Shown here: one piece after another, positions 50,524 through 59,796 of the stretch
Numbering within the stretch: position 1 is the stretch's first letter
How the letters are laid out: every line of letters begins with the position of its first letter
Source of the DNA: Actinoplanes sp. N902-109
GTDB taxonomy: Bacteria > Actinomycetota > Actinomycetes > Mycobacteriales > Micromonosporaceae
Length of the DNA stretch: 64,000 nt
Direction of reading: 5' to 3'
Assembly: GCF_000389965.1 (NCBI RefSeq)
Contig: NC_021191.1
Span: 8,371,501-8,435,500 of the forward strand
Notes under the pieces: model-generated
Told to the model about the DNA's origin: nothing
Database searches by the model: none
What the model saw: only the letters and a program-made list of their open reading frames with translations
Program-made: the position numbers and the translations under genes

Positions 50524-51939
50524 ATGGACCTGGACTTCGAGCGCTGTTACCGAGCCGTCGGCAGCCGCGACCCGCGCTTCGACGGCTGGTTCTTCACCGC
50601 CGTCCGAACCACGGGCATCTACTGCCGTCCGTCCTGCCCCGCGGTTACCCCGAAATCCGAGAACGTCACCTTTTTCGCGAGTGCTGCTGCGGCTCAGGGC
50701 GCCGGGTTCCGGGCCTGCCGCCGGTGCCGCCCGGACGCCGCCCCCGGCTCGCCGGAGTGGGACGTGCGGGCGGACGTCGTGGGCCGCGCGATGCGCCTGA
50801 TCGCCGACGGCGTCGTCGACCGCGAGGGGGTGACCGGGCTGGCCGGGCAGGTCGGCTACACCGAACGTCACCTGAACCGCCTGCTCACTACGGAACTCGG
50901 GGCCGGACCGCTTGCGCTGGCCCGGGCGCAGCGCGCCCAGACCGCCCGCATCCTGGTCGAAACAACCGCGCTGGGCCTCGCCGAGATCGCCTTCGCGGCC
51001 GGGTTCGGCAGCGTGCGGCAGTTCAACGACACGATGCAGGAGGTGTACGCACGTTCGCCCAGCGAGCTGCGGGCGCGCCGGCGTGAGGTGCGGGGTGAGG
51101 CGGGTGCGATCACGCTGCGGCTGGCATACCGGGCGCCGCTGCACCGTCCCGCGCTGCTCAGTTTCCTGCGGGCGCGCATGCTGCCGGGGGTTGAGGAATG
51201 CACCGATTCGTCGTACTCCCGGGGGCTCCGGTTGCCGCACGGCACCGGCACTGTGACATTGATCCCCGCCGAGCGCTTCGTCACAGCCCGGTTGCGGCTC
51301 GCCGACGTGCGGGATCTGGCGCCCGCGGTGGCCCGCTGCCGGCGGCTGTTCGACCTCGACGCGGACCCGGCCGCTGTCGACGGCACGCTGGCTGCCGATC
51401 CCGCGCTCACCGCGCTGATCACCACCGACCCGGGGGTACGGGTCCCGCGCGCCACCGACGGGTTCGAGCTGGCGGTCCGCGCGATCGTCGGTCAGCAGGT
51501 CTCCGTCGCCGGTGCCCGGACCACGCTCACCCACCTGATGCCCCCGCCGGCACCCGGGCAGCTGCGTGCGTTTCCCAGCGCCGACGAGCTGGCCCAGCTG
51601 CCCGACCAGGCGTTCCGCATGCCGGGCGCGCGGCGCACGAGCCTGCGCGCCCTGGCCGAGGCGGTGGCCGGCGGCAAGCTCGCTCTCGACCCGGGCAGCG
51701 ACCGCGAGGAGGCCCGCGCCCGGCTGCAGGAGCTGCCCGGCGTCGGCCCGTGGACCGCCGGCTACATCGCGATGCGCGCGCTCGGCGACCCGGACGTACT
51801 GCTCAGCACCGACCTGGCGGCCCGCCGCGGCGCAACGGCGCTCGGGCTGCCCGGCACCCCCGTGGCGCTGGCTGCGCACGCCGAACGCTGGCGGCCCTGG
51901 CGCTCCTACGCTCTGATGCACCTCTGGAGGTCAGCATGA
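50524..51939 (+). CDS. alkA: Ada-like regulator fused to AlkA DNA-3-methyladenine glycosylase
   Basis: 471 aa. Zinc-binding Ada N-terminal domain (FFTAVRTTGIYCRPSCPAVTP ... FRACRRCRP, four Cys including the methyl-acceptor), AraC-type HTH (residues about 95-190; GLAEIAFAAGFGSVRQFNDTMQ), AlkA_N-like region, and HhH-GPD glycosylase (AIVGQQVSVAGART, LPGVGPWTAGYIAMRALGDPDVLLSTDL with the catalytic Asp). Senses and repairs alkylated DNA. Coupled to ogt by an ATGA overlap. ATG 50524 preferred; 50470 is in frame. Confidence 0.92.
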   Translation: MDLDFERCYRAVGSRDPRFDGWFFTAVRTTGIYCRPSCPAVTPKSENVTFFASAAAAQGAGFRACRRCRPDAAPGSPEWDVRADVVGRAMRLIADGVVDREGVTGLAGQVGYTERHLNRLLTTELGAGPLALARAQRAQTARILVETTALGLAEIAFAAGFGSVRQFNDTMQEVYARSPSELRARRREVRGEAGAITLRLAYRAPLHRPALLSFLRARMLPGVEECTDSSYSRGLRLPHGTGTVTLIPAERFVTARLRLADVRDLAPAVARCRRLFDLDADPAAVDGTLAADPALTALITTDPGVRVPRATDGFELAVRAIVGQQVSVAGARTTLTHLMPPPAPGQLRAFPSADELAQLPDQAFRMPGARRTSLRALAEAVAGGKLALDPGSDREEARARLQELPGVGPWTAGYIAMRALGDPDVLLSTDLAARRGATALGLPGTPVALAAHAERWRPWRSYALMHLWRSA

Positions 51940-52442
51940 TGCGATCCACCACCCTCGACACCCCGGCCGGACCGTTCACCTACGTCGTCAGCGCCGCCGG
52001 GGCGGTCCGGGCGGCAGGCTTCACCACGGACGCGGGGTCGCTGCTGCCTCTCGTACACAAGGATCTGCGGGACGGGACGCGGCCCGCCACCGAGCCGGGC
52101 GCGGTGGGCGAGGCGGTCCGCTCCTATTTCGACGGCGAGCTGGGCGCGCTCGACGACGTGGTGGTCGAGCAGCACACCACCGGGCCGTTCCTGGCGCACG
52201 CGTGGCAGGTCATGCGGGAGATCAAACCTGGTCATCCGGTCACCTACACCGGCTTCGCCGAGCTGGCCGGCCGGCCCGCCGCGGTGCGGGCCGCCGCGAC
52301 CGCCTGCGCCCGCAACGCGGTGGCGCTGTTCGTGCCGTGCCACCGGGTGATCGGCACGGACGGCACCCTGCGGGGCTATCGCTGGGGCGTCGGCGTGAAG
52401 ACCACGCTGCTGGCCCACGAGGCGGCTACAACCGGGCGATGA
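51936..52442 (+). CDS. ogt: Methylated-DNA-protein cysteine methyltransferase
   Basis: 168 aa suicide enzyme that takes alkyl groups from O6-alkylguanine. Active site FVPCHRVIGTDG, then GYRWGVGVKTTLLAHE. ATG overlaps the ada-alkA stop, forming an adaptive-response operon. Its 3' end overlaps the convergent DUF3307 gene by 17 bp. Confidence 0.95.
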   Translation: MMRSTTLDTPAGPFTYVVSAAGAVRAAGFTTDAGSLLPLVHKDLRDGTRPATEPGAVGEAVRSYFDGELGALDDVVVEQHTTGPFLAHAWQVMREIKPGHPVTYTGFAELAGRPAAVRAAATACARNAVALFVPCHRVIGTDGTLRGYRWGVGVKTTLLAHEAATTGR

Positions 52443-52851
52443 GCAGGGCCGAGATCCACAGGCAGCCGTAGTGCAGGGCCTGGTCGGCGACGTACATGCC
52501 GTTGACCGGGCTCTGCATGACCGCGAACGTGGGCGACCCGAGCCGGGTCAGGATGAACCGGACCGGCCAGCGCCGGTCCAGGAAGGCGTGGGTCACCGCG
52601 GAGAACGCGAGGCCGGCGATCATCCCGCGGACCGGGAGGTCGATGTCGAGGCTCAGGTACGCGAGGAGCAGCATGACCGTCGCGATGGCGTGATACGTGC
52701 CCACGTGCGCGGCCATGTACGACCAGCCGGTCAGCCCGGGGTCGGCCTTGTGCGCGGCCTGGTTGTCCGACTGCAGCACGTGATCGCCGAGCTGGTGCGC
52801 CGCCATCAGCGTGGTTGCCGACACCACGAAGACGAGAACCACATCCGGCAT
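52426..52851 (-). CDS. DUF3307-like membrane protein
   Basis: 141 aa with three or four hydrophobic segments and AHQLGDHVLQSDNQAAHKAD, the conserved His/Asp motif of DUF3307-type membrane proteins; THAFLDRRWPVRFIL follows. Function unknown. ATG 52851 chosen; GTG 52863 is possible. Confidence 0.75.
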   Translation of the reverse strand: MPDVVLVFVVSATTLMAAHQLGDHVLQSDNQAAHKADPGLTGWSYMAAHVGTYHAIATVMLLLAYLSLDIDLPVRGMIAGLAFSAVTHAFLDRRWPVRFILTRLGSPTFAVMQSPVNGMYVADQALHYGCLWISALLIARL

Positions 52852-52964
52852 CCAGGACCCCACTTAATCTCGGCCCGCCCTCCCCACGGGCGGAGATGGA
52901 GAGTATCGCGGCGTCAGGCCAAACCTCCTGGCAGACCACGGACGACCCCTCTACCCTCGGGCGC

Positions 52965-55496
52965 ATGACAGATACGGGAAGGACCGGGCGCCCCGGTCTG
53001 CCCGAGCGGCCGTCACTGGACGGGCTCGAGGACAAGTGGGCGCGCCGCTGGCAGGAGGAAGGCACGTATGCGTTCGACCGCTCGAAGGAGCGCGCCGACG
53101 TATACGCGATCGACACGCCTCCGCCCACCGTATCGGGCGAGCTGCACATGGGACATGTGTTCTCCTACACCCACACCGACACCGTCGCGCGGTTCCAGCG
53201 GATGCGCGGCAAGACCGTCTTCTACCCGATGGGCTGGGACGACAACGGGCTACCGACCGAGCGCCGGGTGCAGAACGTCTACGGCGTCTACTGCGACCCC
53301 GCGCTGGCGTACGACCCGCAGTGGCAGCCGCCCGCGACGCCGCCAAAACCCGCCGTCGCCGTGTCCCGGCGCAACTTCGTCGAGCTGTGCAACCGGCTGA
53401 CGATCGAAGACGAGAAGGCGTTCGAGGAGCTGTGGCGGCGGCTCGGGCTGTCCGTCGACTGGGGTCTGACGTACACCACGATCGGGCCGAAGTCGCAGGT
53501 CGTGTCGCAGCGCGCGTTCCTGGACAACTTGGCCCGCGGGGAGGCGTACACCTCCGAGGCTCCTACCTTGTGGGACGTCGGCTTCCGCACCGCCGTCGCA
53601 CAGGCCGAGATCGAGGACCGTGAGCGGCCCGGGGCGTACCACCGGTTGCGCTTCCACGGCCCGGACGGCCCGGTCGAGGTCGACACCACCCGCCCCGAGC
53701 TGCTCCCGGCCTGCGTCGCGTTGGTCGCCACACCGGGACACCCGCTGGTGGGCACGACCGTCCGCACGCCCTTCTTCGATGTCGAGGTTCCGGTGTACGG
53801 GCACCAGCTCGCCGATCCGGACAAGGGCACCGGCATCGCGATGGTGTGCACGTTCGGCGACCTCACCGACGTCATCTGGTGGCGCGACCTGCAGCTGGAG
53901 ACCCGGGTCGTGCTGGGCCGCGACGGGCGGTTCCTGCCCGACCGGCCGGCCGGGGTGGCCGAGGCCGCCTATCGCGACTTCGCCGGGCTGACGGTCAACG
54001 CGGCACGACGCGAGATCGTCCGGATCCTCACCGAGACCGGCGACCTGCTCGGTGCGCCGCGGCCGATCAACCACCCGGTCAAGTTCTACGAGCGGGGCGA
54101 CTCGCCGCTCGAGATCGTCACCAGCCGGCAGTGGTTCATCCGCAACGGCGGGCGCGACCCGCGGCTACGGGCGGAGCTGGTGCAGCGCGGCAGCGACCTG
54201 CGCTGGATTCCCGAGCACATGCGCCACCGCTACGACCACTGGGTCAACGGACTGACCGGCGACTGGCTGATCAGCCGGCAGCGGTTCTTCGGCGTGCCGA
54301 TCCCGGTGTGGTACCGGCTCGACAACGCTGGCGAGCCGGACTACGACCAGCTTCTCATACCGGACGTTTCGGCACTTCCGGTCGACCCCTCCTCGGAGTG
54401 TCCGCCGGGCTTCGACGAGTCCCAGCGCGACGTCCCGGGCGGGTTCACCGCCGACCCGGACGTCATGGACACCTGGGCCACCTCGTCGCTCACCCCGCAG
54501 ATCGTCGGCGGCTGGGGCACCGACGAGGACCTGTTCCGGCGGGTGTTCCCGATGGACCTGCGCCCCCAGGGCCAGGAGATCATCCGCACCTGGCTGTTCT
54601 ACTCGGTGGTCCGCTCGCACCTCGAGCACGGCGTGCTGCCCTGGGCCACCACGGTGCAGTCGGGCTGGATCCTCGACCCCGACCGCAAGAAGATGTCCAA
54701 GTCGAAGGGCAACGTCGTCACCCCGCTCGACCTGCTGGTGCAGAGCGGCTCGGACGCCGTGCGCTACTGGGCCGCCAACGGGCGCCCCGGTGCCGACCTG
54801 GCGTTCGACGCGGCGCAGATCAAAGTGGGCCGCCGGCTCGCCACCAAGCTGCTCAACGCCTCCAAGTTCGCGCTCGGCCTGGGCGCCGCGGACGCGCTGC
54901 GCCGGCCGGTGACCGAGCCGCTGGACCGCGCGATGCTGCACCGGCTGGCCTCGGTGGTGGCAACGGCAACGTCGGCGTTCGAGGCGTACGACCACACCAC
55001 GGCGCTGACCAGCACCGAGGCGTTCTTCTGGACGTTCTGCGACGACTACATCGAGCTGGTCAAGGATCGCGCGTACGCCCCGGGAGCAGCCGGCGACTCG
55101 GCCCGGGCTGCCCTGGCGGCGGGGTTGTCGGTGCTGCTGCGGTTGTTCGCGCCGGTGCTTCCGTACGCGACCGAGGAGATCTGGTCGTGGTGGCGCTACG
55201 GCTCGGTGCACGCCTCGACGTGGCCGACCACGTACGAGCTGACCCGGATCGCGCCCGAGGGCGACGCCGGCCTGCTCGACCTGGCCGGGGAGGCGCTGCG
55301 GCAGGTGCGCCGGGCCAAGAGCGACCGCAAGCTGTCGATGAAGGCCGAGGTGCCGCTGGCCGAGGCGCTCGGCCCGGCCACGATGCTCGACCGGCTCGCG
55401 CTGATCGAGCCGGACCTCAAGGCGGCCGGCCGCATCGCCAAGCTCGACCGCCTGCCGGACCGCACGCCCGAGCTGGTCATCGCGTGCGCGTTCTGA
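52965..55496 (+). CDS. valS: Valyl-tRNA synthetase
   Basis: 843 aa class-I synthetase charging tRNA-Val. HIGH-type motif LHMGHVF near residue 60, KMSKS near residue 576 (DRKKMSKSKGNVV), editing domain with DTTRPELLPACVALV. It lacks the long C-terminal coiled coil of many bacterial ValRS and resembles the archaeal-like form found in several actinobacteria. ATG 52965. Confidence 0.95.
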   Translation: MTDTGRTGRPGLPERPSLDGLEDKWARRWQEEGTYAFDRSKERADVYAIDTPPPTVSGELHMGHVFSYTHTDTVARFQRMRGKTVFYPMGWDDNGLPTERRVQNVYGVYCDPALAYDPQWQPPATPPKPAVAVSRRNFVELCNRLTIEDEKAFEELWRRLGLSVDWGLTYTTIGPKSQVVSQRAFLDNLARGEAYTSEAPTLWDVGFRTAVAQAEIEDRERPGAYHRLRFHGPDGPVEVDTTRPELLPACVALVATPGHPLVGTTVRTPFFDVEVPVYGHQLADPDKGTGIAMVCTFGDLTDVIWWRDLQLETRVVLGRDGRFLPDRPAGVAEAAYRDFAGLTVNAARREIVRILTETGDLLGAPRPINHPVKFYERGDSPLEIVTSRQWFIRNGGRDPRLRAELVQRGSDLRWIPEHMRHRYDHWVNGLTGDWLISRQRFFGVPIPVWYRLDNAGEPDYDQLLIPDVSALPVDPSSECPPGFDESQRDVPGGFTADPDVMDTWATSSLTPQIVGGWGTDEDLFRRVFPMDLRPQGQEIIRTWLFYSVVRSHLEHGVLPWATTVQSGWILDPDRKKMSKSKGNVVTPLDLLVQSGSDAVRYWAANGRPGADLAFDAAQIKVGRRLATKLLNASKFALGLGAADALRRPVTEPLDRAMLHRLASVVATATSAFEAYDHTTALTSTEAFFWTFCDDYIELVKDRAYAPGAAGDSARAALAAGLSVLLRLFAPVLPYATEEIWSWWRYGSVHASTWPTTYELTRIAPEGDAGLLDLAGEALRQVRRAKSDRKLSMKAEVPLAEALGPATMLDRLALIEPDLKAAGRIAKLDRLPDRTPELVIACAF

Positions 55497-55541
55497 ACCG
55501 TCCACCGAGTAGTTGATCACTGCGCTGGGTAGGTCCCGGTC

Positions 55542-56087
55542 GTGGATGACATTCCCGACCGGGACCTGCTGCACGACCGGGCCATACGGCGCATGCGCGG
55601 ACTGGCCTGGCTCGTCTTGGGCATGGGCGTGCTGGCCGGTGCCGCCCTCGCCGCCGGGACAGCGCTGGGCGGCGGTCCGCTCTGGCTGAGCGTGTTCCTG
55701 CCGCTCGGGTTGCTGCTGATCTTCGGGCTCATCGCCGGGGCGGCATTCCGGCGGGCGCATCGCGAGACCACCCTGTTCCAGGGCGCCGACCGGGCAACGC
55801 AGCGGGCGGTCGCCCGGGCACTCAAGGCGGGCGGCACCGACGATCCCCGCGTCGACGCGCTGGCCCGCGACCTGGCCCAGCGCAGTCTGCGGCGGCGCGG
55901 CGCGGTCTGGGCGATGACCGCGGCGGTGGTCCTGGTCGCTGCCGGCCTGATCCTCAACGTCATCGCCGACGGGCTGCGCCCGATCCAGCTCGTGATGCTG
56001 CTGGGCCTTGGCTGCTACCTGTACGCGCTGGTCACCGTGTGGCAAACCCGGCTGCGCAGCCGTCGCTACCCGGGCGTGCGGCAATGA
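55542..56087 (+). CDS. Small membrane protein, first of a tandem paralogous pair
   Basis: 181 aa with four hydrophobic helices in two hairpins around a soluble loop FQGADRATQRAVARALKAGGTDDPRVDALARDLAQ. N-terminus DDIPDRDLLHDRA. GTG start. The next gene is a paralog (same loop). Unknown function. Confidence 0.75.
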   Translation: MDDIPDRDLLHDRAIRRMRGLAWLVLGMGVLAGAALAAGTALGGGPLWLSVFLPLGLLLIFGLIAGAAFRRAHRETTLFQGADRATQRAVARALKAGGTDDPRVDALARDLAQRSLRRRGAVWAMTAAVVLVAAGLILNVIADGLRPIQLVMLLGLGCYLYALVTVWQTRLRSRRYPGVRQ

Positions 56088-56671
56088 CCGATCCCATCCC
56101 GGACCGGGAGCAGCTGCGGCAACGGTCGGCCGACGGGTTGCAGCGGGCGGTACCGGTCGCCGTCGCCGTCGGTGGGGTGATCTTCGCCGTGATCCTTGCC
56201 TTCGCCGTGGGTCTCCGCGGCGATTTGCACAGTGGGTCGTCGCTGGTGGTCGTGCTCGCCGGTCTGGCCGCTGCGGTAGCGATCGTGATGACCACGGTGT
56301 ATTTCGCGCGCCGCCGGGCCGACTCGGCACCACTGCTGTTCGGCGCCGACCGGCCAACCCGGGGCGCGGTACGAGAGGCGCTGCGCACGGGTGGCACATC
56401 CGATCCGCGCATCGACGCCCTGGCCCGCGATGCTGCCCGGATCGGGCGCTCCCAGCGCTGGGTCGTGGTGACCGCGGCGTTCGTCGCGCTGATCGAGGCG
56501 GCGTCGCTGGTCACCCGCATCATCGAGGGCGAGTGGTTCCGGGCCGCAACCGCCGGCGCGTTGCTGGTCCTGATGGGCGTGGTCGCCGCGACCAAGACCG
56601 TGGAGCTGCGCCGTCACCGCGCCTACCTTCGGCAACCGGGACCTGCGAGCGGCTCCGGCACGGCAGCATAG
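56084..56671 (+). CDS. Small membrane protein, second of the tandem pair
   Basis: 195 aa, same topology as the preceding gene. Loop FGADRPTRGAVREALRTGGTSDPRIDALARDAAR is clearly homologous, N-terminus TDPIPDREQLRQRS likewise. ATG overlaps the previous stop by 4 bp. Product of local gene duplication. Confidence 0.75.
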   Translation: MTDPIPDREQLRQRSADGLQRAVPVAVAVGGVIFAVILAFAVGLRGDLHSGSSLVVVLAGLAAAVAIVMTTVYFARRRADSAPLLFGADRPTRGAVREALRTGGTSDPRIDALARDAARIGRSQRWVVVTAAFVALIEAASLVTRIIEGEWFRAATAGALLVLMGVVAATKTVELRRHRAYLRQPGPASGSGTAA

Positions 56672-56676
56672 GAGAC

Positions 56677-57234
56677 ATGTCGATCCCGCCTGAGGAGGTC
56701 GAGGCGCCCGCCGCCGACGCTGTGTTGTTCCGGGCGTCACCGTGGCGCACGTTCGGGGTGCTGTCCGGGGTGCTGCTGGTGGCGTACGTGCTGGTCTCGC
56801 CGCTGGTGGCGGTGCTGCTGCGGGCACCGGGCGAGCCATGGTGGTCAACGGTGCTGCAGGGCGCGGTGATCGCTGCGGTGACGGCTGGGGCGTACGCGCT
56901 GACCGCCCGAGCCGCCCAGCGCACCTGGATCCGGGCGTCCGCGGGCGGGCTGGAACTCGCCGCCGAGGGCAGCGACCCGGTGCTGCTGGCCTGGCAGGAC
57001 ATCGACCATGTGGCGGTACGCCGGGACGGGCTGCGCACGGTCCTCGACGTCACACCGGTCGACCTGGACCGGGTGCACCCGGTGTCGGAGGAGGACGAGG
57101 GCTGGCCCGCCCTGCACGACGAGCCGGACGGGACCCCCGCGTTCACCGCCGATCTGACCCAGGTGTGGCCCGGCCCGCGCGCGATCCGGAAGGAACTGGC
57201 TCGCCGCCTCTCCTCGGCCGCAGCACCGCGATGA
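56677..57234 (+). CDS. PH-domain-like membrane protein
   Basis: 185 aa. Two transmembrane helices (residues about 25-50 and 60-80) followed by a bacterial-PH-like domain (WIRASAGGLELAAEG, LLAWQDIDHVAVRRDGLRTVLDVTP). Its 3' end overlaps the convergent transporter gene by 92 bp. ATG preceded by AGGAGA. Confidence 0.72.
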   Translation: MSIPPEEVEAPAADAVLFRASPWRTFGVLSGVLLVAYVLVSPLVAVLLRAPGEPWWSTVLQGAVIAAVTAGAYALTARAAQRTWIRASAGGLELAAEGSDPVLLAWQDIDHVAVRRDGLRTVLDVTPVDLDRVHPVSEEDEGWPALHDEPDGTPAFTADLTQVWPGPRAIRKELARRLSSAAAPR

Positions 57235-58141
57235 CCACCGCGACCAGCGTGAGCACGGCCCCGAGGACGGTGTTCCAACCCGGCCGGCCCGCGGCACCCG
57301 GAGCCACCGCGTCGAGCAGCAGCGCCCCCGTGACCTGTCCGGCGATCATGCCCAGGCCCAGCAGCAGCACCCCGGTCCAGCGCACCACCGCGGCACCCGC
57401 CGCGATCATGACGATGCCGATCAGGCCGCCGGCGTAGAGCCACCACGGCCCGCGCGGCAGGTGCCCGGGCAGGCCACGCACCAGCGCTGCCACGGCGAAC
57501 GCGAGGATCAGCACCAGCAGACCCGTGGCGAAGTTGACCAGCGTCGCGACCAGGGCGGTGCCGGAGGCTGCGCGAACGTGCCCGTTGACCGCCTGCTGCC
57601 AGGCCAGCCCGACGCCGGCGAGCAGCGGCAGGACGGCCAGGACCAGCGCACTGGGGTGCCCGATCCGGTCGGCGACCGAGATCAGCACCGCGATGATCGT
57701 CAGCACGGCTCCGGCCAGGCGTAACGGCGTGATCGGCTGCGGACCCGCCGGCCCCGCACCGGCCCGGTCCACCAGCAGGCTGCTCGTCGACTGGCCGGCG
57801 ACCAGCGCCACGATGAACACCGCGACCCCGAGCGCCGGCACGGTGAGGCCCTGGGTGGCCACGAGGAAACCGCCGCACATGCCGCCGGCACACTGCCACG
57901 GACGGATCCGCTGACCGCGCAGGGCGGCGCGCAGCCGGGCCAGCCCGGCCCGGCCCGCGGGCAGCAACGGGACGAGCAGAGCCAGCACCAGCAGACCCGA
58001 GCCGAACGAGATGACAGCGGCGCCGATCGGGTCGTTCAGCCGTACGGACAACTCGCCGTTGACCCTGGATTGCACCGCCAGGCCGACGCCGGCGACGACC
58101 GCGGCCACGACGCCGGTCGCGCGGCCCTGGGGACCCGTCAC
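57143..58141 (-). CDS. DMT-family transporter (DUF606/YdcZ-like)
   Basis: 332 aa with about ten hydrophobic helices in two homologous halves (AVQSRVNGELSVRLNDPIGAAVISFGSGLLVL and AWQQAVNGHVRAASGTALVATLVNFATGLLVL), typical of the YdcZ/DUF606 drug/metabolite transporter branch. GTG overlaps the glpX stop. The last 27 or so residues are charged and overlap the PH gene. Confidence 0.85.
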   Translation of the reverse strand: MTGPQGRATGVVAAVVAGVGLAVQSRVNGELSVRLNDPIGAAVISFGSGLLVLALLVPLLPAGRAGLARLRAALRGQRIRPWQCAGGMCGGFLVATQGLTVPALGVAVFIVALVAGQSTSSLLVDRAGAGPAGPQPITPLRLAGAVLTIIAVLISVADRIGHPSALVLAVLPLLAGVGLAWQQAVNGHVRAASGTALVATLVNFATGLLVLILAFAVAALVRGLPGHLPRGPWWLYAGGLIGIVMIAAGAAVVRWTGVLLLGLGMIAGQVTGALLLDAVAPGAAGRPGWNTVLGAVLTLVAVVIAVLRPRRGGEPVPSGSRAGRATPGSDRR

Positions 58142-59175
58142 TCCAGCACGGTCGGGTTGACCACCGGGAGGTGGCCGTCGAAGTCGACGGACGAGTAGAG
58201 CTTGAGCTTCTCCAGGCGGTGGTAGGAGTCGATCACCCGGATGGTGCCGCTCTTGGACCGCATGACGATCGACTGGGTGTGCGCGCCGCCGCTGCGGTAG
58301 CGGACGCCCTTGAGCAGGTCGCCCGAGGTCACGCCGGTGGCCACGAAGAAGCAGTTGTCGCCGGTGACCAGGTCGTCGGTGGTGAGCACGCGGTCGAGGT
58401 CGTGCCCGCCGGCGATGGCCTTCTCGCGTTCCGATTCGTCGAGCGGCCACAGCTTGGCCTGGATGGCGCCGCCGAGACACTTGATCGCACAGGCGGCGGT
58501 GATGCCCTCGGGGGTGCCGCCGATGCCCATCAGCACGTCGACCTCCGACTCCTCACGGGCGGCCGAGATGGCCCCGGCGATGTCCCCGTCGGAGATGAAC
58601 TTGATGTTGGCGCCGGCCGCCCGTACCTCCTCGACCAGGGCCTGGTGCCGAGGCCGGTCGAGGATGCAGACGGTGACGTCGGAGACGTCGGAGCGCTTCG
58701 CCTTGGCGATGCGGCGCAGATTCTCGGTCGCGCCCGCGTTGATGTCGATGACGTCGGCGCAGTCCGGTCCGACGGCGATCTTCTCCATGTAGAAGACGGC
58801 GCTGGGGTCGAACATGGCACCGCGCTCGGCCACCGCGAGCACCGCGACCGCGCCCGGCATCCCCTTGCTCATCAGCGTGGTGCCGTCGACCGGATCCACC
58901 GCGACGTCGACCTCGGGGCCGGTGCCGTCGCCGACCCGTTCACCGTTGAACAGCATGGGCGCCTCGTCCTTCTCGCCCTCGCCGATCACCACCACGCCGC
59001 GCATCTGGATCGAGTTGATGAGCTTGCGCATGGCGTCGACTGCGGCGCCGTCGCCGCCGTTCTTGTCCCCGCGGCCCACCCAGCGGCCGGCGGCCATCGC
59101 GGCGGCCTCGGTGACGCGGACCAGATCGAGGGCGATGTTGCGGTCGAGATCCTGCGGGTTGACGGCAGCGGGCAT
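58138..59175 (-). CDS. glpX: Class II fructose-1,6-bisphosphatase
   Basis: 345 aa gluconeogenic phosphatase. GRGDKNGGDGAAVDAMR, VDPVDGTTLMSKGMPGAVAVLA and GIGGTPEGITAACAIKCLGG are GlpX signatures with the Mg-binding acidic residues. ATG 59175. Divergent from the DUF4245 gene. Confidence 0.96.
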   Translation of the reverse strand: MPAAVNPQDLDRNIALDLVRVTEAAAMAAGRWVGRGDKNGGDGAAVDAMRKLINSIQMRGVVVIGEGEKDEAPMLFNGERVGDGTGPEVDVAVDPVDGTTLMSKGMPGAVAVLAVAERGAMFDPSAVFYMEKIAVGPDCADVIDINAGATENLRRIAKAKRSDVSDVTVCILDRPRHQALVEEVRAAGANIKFISDGDIAGAISAAREESEVDVLMGIGGTPEGITAACAIKCLGGAIQAKLWPLDESEREKAIAGGHDLDRVLTTDDLVTGDNCFFVATGVTSGDLLKGVRYRSGGAHTQSIVMRSKSGTIRVIDSYHRLEKLKLYSSVDFDGHLPVVNPTVLE

Positions 59176-59228
59176 GACGGGGGCCTCCTCGCGACGGTGC
59201 GGGGCATCGTTGGGTTAACAATAGGGAG

Positions 59229-59771
59229 GTGTCCAGCGCCGAAGCACCCGTTGCCCCCGCCAGCCGTGGCGATCGCCGCCCCCGCGACATGGCCCTGTCG
59301 ATCGGCATCCTGATCGTCCCGATCGCACTGGTGCTGCTCTTCTACCGGCTGGTGCTCGACGGGGACAAGCCGGTGAGCGTCGACGCCGAGCCGGCGTTGC
59401 AGGAGGCCCGCACGGCCGCGGTGTTCCCGGTCGCCGAGCCGCGGGGGCTCAGCGACGACTGGCACGTGCAGAGCGCGCTGTTCCGGCGCGTGGACGGCGG
59501 GGCCACCCTGCGGCTGGGCTACACGGCCCCGGACGACAAGCCGCTGCAGCTGATCGAGAGCAGCGTCGCCACGACCACGCTGATCCCCGCCGAGCTGGGC
59601 AAGGAACCCAAGGCGGTGGGCACGGTCCGCGCCGGGTCGCGGCTCTGGCAGAAGTACGACGCCCGGCCCGGCGAGTCCGCGCTGGTGGTGCTGGAGAAGG
59701 GCCGCACGATGATCATCGTCGGCTCGGACCGGTCGGAGAATCTGGACGATCTGGCGGCAGCCCTTCCTTGA
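59229..59771 (+). CDS. DUF4245 membrane-anchored protein
   Basis: 180 aa. One N-terminal transmembrane helix (MALSIGILIVPIALVLLFYR), then an extracytoplasmic domain characteristic of DUF4245 (GLSDDWHVQSALFRRVDG, VLEKGRTMIIVGS). Typically next to glpX in actinobacteria. GTG start directly after TAACAAT and AGGGAG, so the mRNA may be leaderless. Confidence 0.85.
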   Translation: MSSAEAPVAPASRGDRRPRDMALSIGILIVPIALVLLFYRLVLDGDKPVSVDAEPALQEARTAAVFPVAEPRGLSDDWHVQSALFRRVDGGATLRLGYTAPDDKPLQLIESSVATTTLIPAELGKEPKAVGTVRAGSRLWQKYDARPGESALVVLEKGRTMIIVGSDRSENLDDLAAALP

Positions 59772-59796
59772 TCGCGGACGTTAAGCTCCCGCGGTG

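Noticed and set aside
52864..52964. T-box leader before valS
   Set aside because: A short GC hairpin is present, but no AGGGUGGNACCGCG-like antiterminator sequence or adequate length.
54165..56399. 744-codon minus-strand frame over valS and downstream genes
   Set aside because: Arg/Gly/His-rich shadow; valS signature motifs are on the plus strand.
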